A stretch of DNA of 64,000 nucleotides from Hygrocybe punicea. Lineage: Eukaryota > Basidiomycota > Agaricomycetes > Agaricales > Hygrophoraceae. Position 1 is the first letter of the stretch, and the number at the start of each line of letters is the position of its first letter. The position numbers were made by a program, and so were the translations under genes. The notes under the pieces were generated by a model. That model was not told the origin of the DNA. It worked only from the letters and a program-made list of their open reading frames with translations, and did not search any database. The stretch spans positions 1 through 64,000 of the forward strand of contig OY744472.1 in the NCBI GenBank assembly GCA_963556145.1, read 5' to 3'. This document shows positions 55,808 to 64,000 of this stretch, piece after piece.

Positions 55808-56098
55808 GTTGTTGTGTGTTGGCTATAACTTGCACTCTCCACATTTTTTATATATTTCAGTGTATTTGTGTGTTCCATATATATATATTAATTCACCTTG
55901 TAGCTTCAGTGACTCAGCCTCAATCTAAGGTTGCTCTTAATATTCTTCTCCATTGGTATAGATTGTTGCCATTGGACTTTCATCACATTTTGGGTTACCC
56001 AGCCAATAGGTGAGATGAAATTTCATGTGGGAAGTACAAAAAGGTAAAAAAAAAAGTCTATGGTACAGATTTTGGGGCAGGCTGGTTGGCAGGAGGGT

Positions 56099-57412
56099 TC
56101 ATTCTGGCTCACCCTCAGCATCTTGCTCATCCCCATCCACATCCATCTCACCCTCACCTAACCCAGCTCCACTACCACTACCACTCCCCCCAGCTCCAGT
56201 TCCCCCAGCTCCAGCTCCACCACCCCCAGCTCCAGTTCCCCCAGCTCCTGTTCCACTCCCCCCAGCCCCAGCTCCACTTCCCCCAGCTCCACTTCCACTT
56301 CCCCCAGCCCCAGCCCCAGCCCCAGCCCCACTCCCCCCAGCTCCACTTCCCCCAGCTCCACTTCCACTCCCCCCAGCTCTTCCCCCAGCCCCAGCCCTTG
56401 TTGACACATCTGTGTCCTCCAGAAACCCTGACTGTGCACAAGGAAATGGACACAGCAACTCTTCCTCAACCTCATCACCCCAGTCATGTACCCCTGGAAC
56501 CATCCAGGGCCACCTCTTGGTGCCATCAGGATTGGTGGCACTAAACACCTCCCCCTGCACATTATCTGTGGCATCAGGGTTATAAACCCACCTCAAGATA
56601 GTTATTATTTAGTGTGGTTGGATGGAGCAACAAATTAAATGACATACGAATAGTGCCACCGCAAATCCGTCAGCGCCAGCGTCCCCCCTGGGGGGAGATA
56701 TAAAATTTTTTCTGTGCCTATTAAAAATAAGTTTGTAAAATAATTTGGTGAGAAACTTGGAACTCACATATTATGGATCCCCCTGGGATCCAGTCACAAT
56801 TCCCCCCTGCCATCAGAGCCCTTGGGTGGGTACCCAAGTGCTGCTGAAACCTAGAAGAAGGTAAGGTTTATTTATTATTCTGGTTTTTTGTTTGATGCAA
56901 AGAAAACTCACATGTCCTCATCCACCAGATCCTCTACCTCCATCCAGAACCAAAACACAAGTACCTGGACATTCTGGTTACACAAGTTAGTTATGCAAAA
57001 TTTCTTAGGTTAGCTAGTGGTTACCTCAATTTTTACTCTCTTGGCTTTCTCAGCCACTCTCATATCAATAATCATAGCTTTGAAATGTGACAACTCATCC
57101 TCCTCCTCTCCACCTCTGACTCTGATGCTGTAAAAATATGATTTATTGAAACTTCAGAGAGATTGTTTGACACTTACCAAGTGCCTGGTTTGATAAGGAC
57201 AGCTGCCTGTCCTTCTGGCTTCACTAAAATACTATTCAATCCTCTGATGGGAGTAAATTGATTTGTCTTCACTTACAATTCACCCTGCTAACTCTCTTAT
57301 ATCCCTCTTTGTATTTGTTGGAGAGGGTGTCCAAGGCTTGAGGCCACATGCGCGGGGCTTGCGCCACTGGGGCCGGGGTCGACTGGGCGCTGCTGAGGGG
57401 CGAGAGAGACAT
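56099..57412 (-). CDS. Gly-Ala-Ser repeat gene, right-arm copy
   Basis: Exact mirror of 6997-8310 with the same start, repeat tract and stop. The two copies have no length difference even in the low-complexity repeat, which normally mutates fast, so the duplication is very young or artificial. Confidence 0.6.
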
Positions 57413-57706
57413 ATTATTAACTAACTTTGGGTTGAGAGGGTTGTGGTGAGAGTTGGAATTGGGGCATTTGATATCAATCCATAGCTCTTTATATAAGTTT
57501 AGTATTGTCACATGTTTGGCCATGTATCACACTTTGATGGACTTATTGTTGTCATCTGCCTATTGTCCGGACTTGTCCCGATTTGGTAAATTTCCCGATT
57601 TGGTAATTGTCCCGATGTGGTGCATGAGATTGTCCTCTGGCCACAGTCTATGCATCCGGGTGGTTTATGCCAATTTCTCCGTGGTTTTTATAACTTTATG
57701 GAATGT

Positions 57707-60700
57707 CTAATAGCCATCATCCACCTCTTCTTCTTCAGGACTAAGTGGCTCATCTTCACTCATATTCTCACTCTCTACCTCATCACTCTCACTCTCAACC
57801 TTCACCTCCTCTGCCTCCTCCTCCTCCTCCTCCTCCTCCTCCTCCTCCTCCTCCTCCTCTTCACTCTGAATTCGTACTTTTCTGGGTGGAACCCGGCGAT
57901 TCTTAGCTTTACCTGTTCGACGTTGTTTCAATTTTCTGGACCAATTGACAGCTCTCTTTGCAACATCCTGAGACACCCCACTTTGCTTTAGCAAGGTCAC
58001 TTGGAGTTTTTTCACCGCCGTATGAGTTGGTGCACGTCTGATTGTCGTTTTCTTTCTACCATCTCCAATTTTGGCCAGCTTGTAGTAGTCTGGATTGGTC
58101 AGCATGTGCACTGATTCATGGTGGACTTCCCATATGGCAGTGCGACCTCCACTCTCTGAATGGCTGCTCTGGCTGCTGGGCAAGCATTGACATTTTGAGA
58201 GCAGCAGCTCCAAGGCTGTATGCAACATGTCGACATCCATCGCTGACAGCTGCTTGCAAGCTGTGTGATATTCAGAGATGTAGCCAGGTGGTTCCGCCAG
58301 GATCTTCCAGGTTCCTGTTAGACTCTGAGTTGACTTGGGGAAATAAATCGTCAACCGCTCCTGAAAGCTCTTCACCCGTCTGCCTGGAATGGATCCTAAT
58401 AGGCCAGCGTTGCAAGCAATGTACCTTGCAGAGGTGAGCGTCCTGTGCGTCTCCCTTAGAGTCCAGCACTCCAATGCCTCCCGCAATGACCCAGGTAGGA
58501 CAGTCTTCGTGCACCATTTCTCATTCAGACTGGCCCAGATATGAGTGGTGAATAGTTTGAACAGTCTCTCAGCGACACCCTCGATATCTTCCAAGTCAGG
58601 TGTCCAGATGAGGGGCCTCATCAATCTCCATGGAGTCTCCTTCAGGCAGTGTTCCACCTCCTTCCACGTGGGAGTCTGTCCAATGGGATATCGCTCTTCA
58701 TCCTCAACCTCGGGGCTCGGAACTCTGATTCGCTTTCTCTTCTGCTTAACACCCAACGTCCGGAGGATATCCATGTCATCTCGATCCAACACTTCCGGAA
58801 GACAATTGTCTTTGGACAGGTCGAGGTTGTGGAGAAACAACATGCCAAAGCGGTCGACAACCTGCCTGTAACGAAGCAAGCCCAATGTTTCCCGCACACA
58901 TGAGCTGACCATGCTGGGGCTGAACAACACAGACTGCAGCATGTATGTCAAAAGGCCTGTCATGACCCCATAGTTTCCTGGGACAGTCTCGGCCAACAAC
59001 TGTTGTGTGTTGCGGATCGCAGCCATTCGCTGGGCAAGGAATGTGAACCAGGTATGAGATGGCAGCCATAGGATGGGCTGTGAAGCTACCATGTCCTCAA
59101 CCTGAGCCAATGTCAGTGATATGAGGACATCATGAAATGGAAAACCTCACCATGCTATCAGCACCCTCCATGAAAGCTTCCAAGATCTGGCCTCCCACTC
59201 GAAACTCGTCCCTCACACCATAAGACCTTTTGCCTGCATCAGTGGTGTAGATTTGCATGACCTGATCGATTTCAGAGAGAAAGTTTGGGTCCAGATTGTA
59301 AGCTTCCTTCTCACTGAACAAGTCTCTGCCATTGTCCAGCTTGCGGGTCACTTCGTAGGCTTGATTATATGATGAGCGAAACATGATGTGGTTCCTCCGA
59401 CATCTCACTCCACCCATCTCAGCCTGTAGGCCACCATAGCGGCTCAACGTGTTCAGATGGTGAATGGTCCCCATGGTGTAACCTCCAAGTCCATATGAAG
59501 CCTCTAAGGAATCCAATTTCCAAAGTCCCACAAGAGGTTCTGGGTTTTTGGCATTGTAGGTGATGCCCAGGTCCATGTAGAGTTCTCCATGAGACCGATC
59601 CAGTGTGTAATCCCAGTCCAGACCAGGAAACTCCATCCAAAAATCCTCAAAACAGGTTTTCAAGCATTCCTGGTTGCCTGTGGCGATTTCTTTGGTGTAG
59701 AGTTTGGAACCTTTAATTTCCAGCACAAAGAAGAATGAGCCAAACATCCCCAAGGCATCTGGCGACTCATCAATCTGCCAGCAGAGTGAGACATCATGAA
59801 AACCAACCATCATTGGGGAATGGCTCACCAGTCTTCTCATGTGTTGAAGCAAAAGTCGGAAAGAGGCCCGTTTGAATGGAAACGTTGGAGACTTTCCAGA
59901 TTCCACCTTGAATTTCCCCTTGGCAGATGCCTTGAACCTCATCTGCTTACTGCTGAGAGCCATGTATGGATAGAACGCATCATCCATCGCCAAAAGCATT
60001 GCTGGGCTGACCACCTTGTTCCAAAACTGTCCCTGAATATCCCAAGGCACCATGCTCATCCATCGTCCTGTGTATTCATGCCGATGTGAGATGCGAGGAA
60101 ATACCAGATACAAGTTCATCAAGCCGGATCCATCTCCCAACTTGCCAAAGGCAACATGTGGCAGCCTGCTGAGGCGGAAAGTTTTGGTTTCGAATTTCGT
60201 TCTTGGGCCCAGAGACTCCTTATCTTCTTGAGACTGAGGCAAGAGTAGTTCCATGTAAACATGGTTGTGCTTGGAAATTGGAGCCTTGTGACGGATTTGC
60301 GGCAAAGTAAAGATGTTGATCGCGTGTTTGAACTCAGGCTCCGTTGTCACCCAAATCAAGCTGTCGATGTCCCAGGACACAACAATTTCCTCCGGCTTGA
60401 CAGCATCTCTCCCCAAGTCCAACCGCACATGTAAGCCCTCTGAAGTTAGACCCGTCAGGAAGACATCCAGGTTCCCTGCATGCTGAGCCTCCTCAATCAT
60501 CTCAGCTGCACCCATGATGCAGCTGTCATCACACTCCATATCGTCCTCGTGGTCATTCAGAGGTGGTGTGGCAAGGCCAACAGGCATCAAATGTTCCTTG
60601 ACCAGAACAGGAGGGCGATTGAAAAACCGATGAGAATATGATGGCAATAACCGCCAACCATAGTCTTTGTACATGGTCCATGGACTTTTGACAATCCGAT

Positions 60701-62584
60701 TTGCAAGGTACACCAAAGACTGCGAGGCAAGCTGAATGATGGTGTCTGGAATGGAATCCAGTGTCTCCAGTGTCGGTCCACCCTCGTAGTCATCAAATTC
60801 ATCACTGAATCGTGGCCATAGGTTGCGAAGGCTCTGAAGAGGTGGAAGTTCTGGTGGATTTGCTGGTCGAGGGAACCGTCCTAATCGAGCAATGGTCCAG
60901 TCCTGCACATGTTTTCCCTTGTTTACAACAGCAGGTGGTGGACTCTATGTAATAATACAATTTGTAAGCATTGTCTCACTGCTGAGGTGGTGGCTACTGA
61001 CCTTGGAGTTATGACCATCAGATCCACTGTCAGAGTCCTGGGTTTCATTGATGGTCTTCTTTCTCTGGTCTCCTCCTCGCACCGACAACCCATGAAGCTG
61101 GGGCTTGGCTGGCCAGCTCGCATGGTTCCTGGTTAACAGCTGTCTGCATAGAGCACATCGCTTCATTGCCCTCTGAAGGTTTTCCACTACCTCCCTCACT
61201 CTCCTTCCTGTATGGTTCTCCAGCTCATCCACCACTGCTTCCTCTGGTGCAGGAAAATTGTGATGTGCCGCATCCAAGCCGAGATAGTCGTGGTAGGCGG
61301 CAACTGCATGAACGTGGACTTCATTTGCGATACGAATCCTCATGCTGTGGCAACATGCTAGGTTGGGCTTCTGCCACAGGCCTTCTTGGGTGCGAAAGCC
61401 ACGAGTCCAGATCTCTTCAAGCACCTGACCTGTCGTGGGTCCACAGTCACGGCCATTCTGCAACCAGTTCACCTTGGAAACTGTCATCTCCGTGCACTCC
61501 CAACCATGAAGCTTCGCTAGCTTCTCCCAGATCTGTGGCCCACCCCATGCATCCCAGTCTGTGGCAACCAGCTCTGAGCCGTATGCCATGTAATTCATCC
61601 CCAGAACATGGACCCTTTGCTCTTCTGGTTGCCAGTATACCACACAGTAGTGATTACCTCCTCGGTACTCCCCTTTCTCATTCAGACTTCGCCCCGTGTT
61701 TAACATCCCAACAAGTGGAGCCAGCTCACATGGTTCTTCCAGTGGCAAGTGGTAGGTTTCACGGAATTGCCGAATTTCAACATCCGTTATGGTTTCCAGC
61801 ATCCACCAGTTGAATGAAATGTATCGTCCCACCGGGCATCCGAGCTCAAGCCAAAGGTGAGACAACCAGAAGTCCAGCAGTAACCCATCTAGCCATGTGC
61901 GATCTTTGAGTGTCGACAACTGAAGCAGAGCTCCACCCCATTTAAGGGGATGTAGCAACTCCAATGCTGAATAATGAACACATTGTGATAAGATGATTGA
62001 GGTTTTCAGAGTGGATGACTGACCAAGAACTGATGGACCTACAACCTCCTGATCAGGTGGGTCATTCCCTTCTGCAGCTGGTACAGCTGGTGCAGGTTCA
62101 TATGAACTGTTGGACCCAGTCCCATCTTCACTCTCAGGGATTGACTGTGAAGCCTCGTCAGATGAAACATAAATGGGGACAGGTGGTGTTGACTGCGATG
62201 GAACTGCAGGGCGTTGACTAGGGGAGTTGCACCCAGATGCAACAGATACATCTTCTGGTGTTGATGGCTGAAGGTTTCAGTTTGAGCATGGAAAATCTGA
62301 AACAAGATCAAGCTACCAACAGGACTGTCAAACCATCGTGCTTGACCTTCATCTTCACATGTCTATGATAATGAGAAAATGAGTGAGAGCAATCACCAGA
62401 CAATTCTGAAACAACACTCCACCGGAAATGTAACCCCTACAAAGGTCGACTGTAAGCTTGCCATGTTCATTTGTAAACTTGCCAAGTCGGCCTCCAACTC
62501 ATTTGTTTCGGGCTGGGATTCTTCATCCAGCAACTGTTCAAGGGTTGCAAGACTATTTTGAAGTTCGGTGAGATCTGTTAACAT
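57707..62584 (-). CDS. Ulp1-like giant protein, right-arm copy of module A
   Basis: Mirror of 1825-6702. Introns fall at the equivalent positions (59102-59150 and 60945-61001). It includes the same QNGRDCGP protease Cys motif, unknown central domain and Glu tract of the same length. Confidence 0.75.
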
Positions 62585-62828
62585 GGTACTCGAGCTGTCT
62601 GTGGTTTTAATTTGTTGTGTCAATTGTCAATTGGAAGGCTATATATTGGCTGGGCCATGAGGCTCAGGCACCAGATTAGGGCATGAGGCTAAGCATGAGA
62701 TTAGGGCATGAGGCTAGGCACCATCATCACCTGTCCATTCAATTTCATATTTGATCAGACTGGTGCCTGAATTTAATATTGGTGAAAATCCCCTATAAAA
62801 GACCCATCTATCCGGGATATAATTATCA

Positions 62829-64000
62829 ATGGCCTCCCAAAGCAACCTTGCGGTTTTCCACCAAAGACGTCTGGCTCCTGCTGGAAAGCCTCCAACACAT
62901 GCTCAGTATGCTAAGATGAAAACTTGGGCCTCATATCGTGGCAAGTTGAGATTCACATTTATTTGGAAAACCTTACATGACAATGTTTCAACCTTAGTTG
63001 TAGATGAAGGTGATGAGACAGTGAACTTTGTTCGAAAAGACACGTAAGAACGTCATGCGCAATGGTTATACATTGATCTGAGCTCATCCTTTCCCCAAGT
63101 GTGGCAATCATCCCACCAGAGACAGAGTATGCTACTCTTCCTCCTCGACGGCCGGATGGACATCTTCATCCAGATTGCTATTGGTATGGGACCATTGAGG
63201 ATCTCAGAGCCTCACCTGAGAGTGATGATGGTGAACCCCCTGAGCTGTGGGCAAAGGTGTCCTGGTTTTACACCCAACAGCACATTCAGGATGTGAAGTT
63301 AAGTAAAAGGCTGAAAAGGAAGCTGCTTGCCTTGCTGTAAGATTTATTCATCTGCCATCATAGTCTTGGATTGAATCATCCATTCTCTTCAGTCCATTTG
63401 AGCAGATGAGCTCTACTGAGCTCATCAAGAGCAATCATGATCAAATCATTCCTGCTCTAAGTATTGAATGTGAGCTTACCTTGATGGTTGTATTTCTTCA
63501 CATTGAACACATGGATTATCCTTGCCAGCCCCCATGAAAATTCCTTACTTTGATGACAGGCGATCCAACAGTCGGGAAGTTGGTGTTGGTGCATGGTTTT
63601 GGCGGTTTGAGGTCAACTTCCTAAACAAGAATCTTGAGGTGATGGTGAGTGGCTAAACATGGCAGTGAAAGCTGTTATTAACTGAAGGACTTGCTGCTCA
63701 GAGGATTCAGAAAGGCTGTTGCAAGAGAGTCTACAGTCCAAGCAAGGATCTCCAACGTTTTTGCGTTTACTGTGAAGAATGGCTTCATGAGGGATGCCTC
63801 ACAGGGCCCATTGAAGTGACACTTCGGGAGCTGAATGATTTGGATAAGTTGACACAGAGCGTGCCAATTTTCAGGGGTTCAAATGGCCAAGGTCGGGATC
63901 AGCAGAAGGACTGGCATGTGGCTGGTACTGGACGAAAGATTGAGAAGGCTCGTGACTGGGCTGATAAAGAGGTGGCTCCAAATGATTGGAGACAGTTGCT
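62829..64000 (+). CDS. BAH-PHD-like reader, right-arm copy, cut by the window edge
   Basis: Mirror of 330-1580. Exons are 62829-63043, 63100-63336, 63393-63469, 63529-63644 and 63702 onward. The final CYECPTC end of the PHD-like region lies beyond 64000. The divergent arrangement with the Ulp1-like gene is preserved. Confidence 0.8.

Larger units (their letters stand above)
51380..64000. repeat. Right arm of a giant inverted duplication (partner 409-13028)
   Basis: Every gene of the left arm recurs in reverse order and orientation. Paired coordinates sum to 64409 from 52448 outward and to 64408 inward of that point, because of one extra G at 52444-52447. All long translations I compared are identical. 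The arm continues past the right edge of the window. Confidence 0.97.

Overview
The window looks like nuclear DNA of a mushroom-forming basidiomycete (Agaricomycetes). Genes have many short GT-AG introns (about 43-60 bp) and a few GC-AG introns. It carries a JmjC-like oxygenase of the type expanded in Agaricomycetes, a chromodomain Ty3/Gypsy retrotransposon, and many satellites and foldback repeats. It is accessory, repeat-rich sequence with no housekeeping genes.

The dominant structure is a very large inverted duplication. Positions 409-13028 recur as the reverse complement at 51380-64000. Coordinates sum to 64409 along most of the arm and to 64408 beyond one 1-base indel. The inner end of the right arm abuts a run of exactly 100 N (51280-51379), inside the retrotransposon. 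The second arm may therefore be a misplaced duplicate contig or a genuine recent palindrome; the sequence cannot decide.

Left arm: a divergent gene pair encodes a BAH-PHD-like chromatin reader (330-1580, minus) and a roughly 1,500-residue protein with a divergent Ulp1-type cysteine protease domain followed by a large conserved domain I do not recognise (1825-6702, plus). A small Gly-rich gene follows (6997-8310), then a complete 7,124-bp chromovirus (8602-15725, minus) with 562-bp LTRs and an ACAAC target duplication. The chromovirus has a -1 frameshift site at the gag stop, a Tf1-like self-priming signature, one in-frame TGA in pol, an ASCH-like domain after its chromodomain, and an extra ORF ending in the 3' LTR.

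Middle: a 145-bp satellite (16.1-17.5 kb) precedes a second, diverged BAH-PHD plus Ulp1-like gene pair in tandem orientation (17534-23578, minus). Next come a minus-strand gene region (24.1-27.3 kb), a head-to-head paralogous pair (26.2-29.0 kb), a fragment of a canonical Ulp1 SUMO-protease-type gene (29.2-29.8 kb), and a JmjC-like gene with a SUMO-interaction-like motif (30.1-34.8 kb). The 35-51 kb stretch is gene-poor. It holds a third, deleted copy of the BAH-PHD/Ulp1 module interrupted by a 746-bp TIR element, a 3-kb satellite of 150-bp units, other tandem arrays and three foldback elements.

The repeated pairing of a BAH-PHD reader with a giant Ulp1-like protein, plus a deletion derivative of the pair, suggests a mobile two-gene module acting on chromatin and ubiquitin-like conjugates. 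The pairing is visible in the sequence; the mobility and function are inference.
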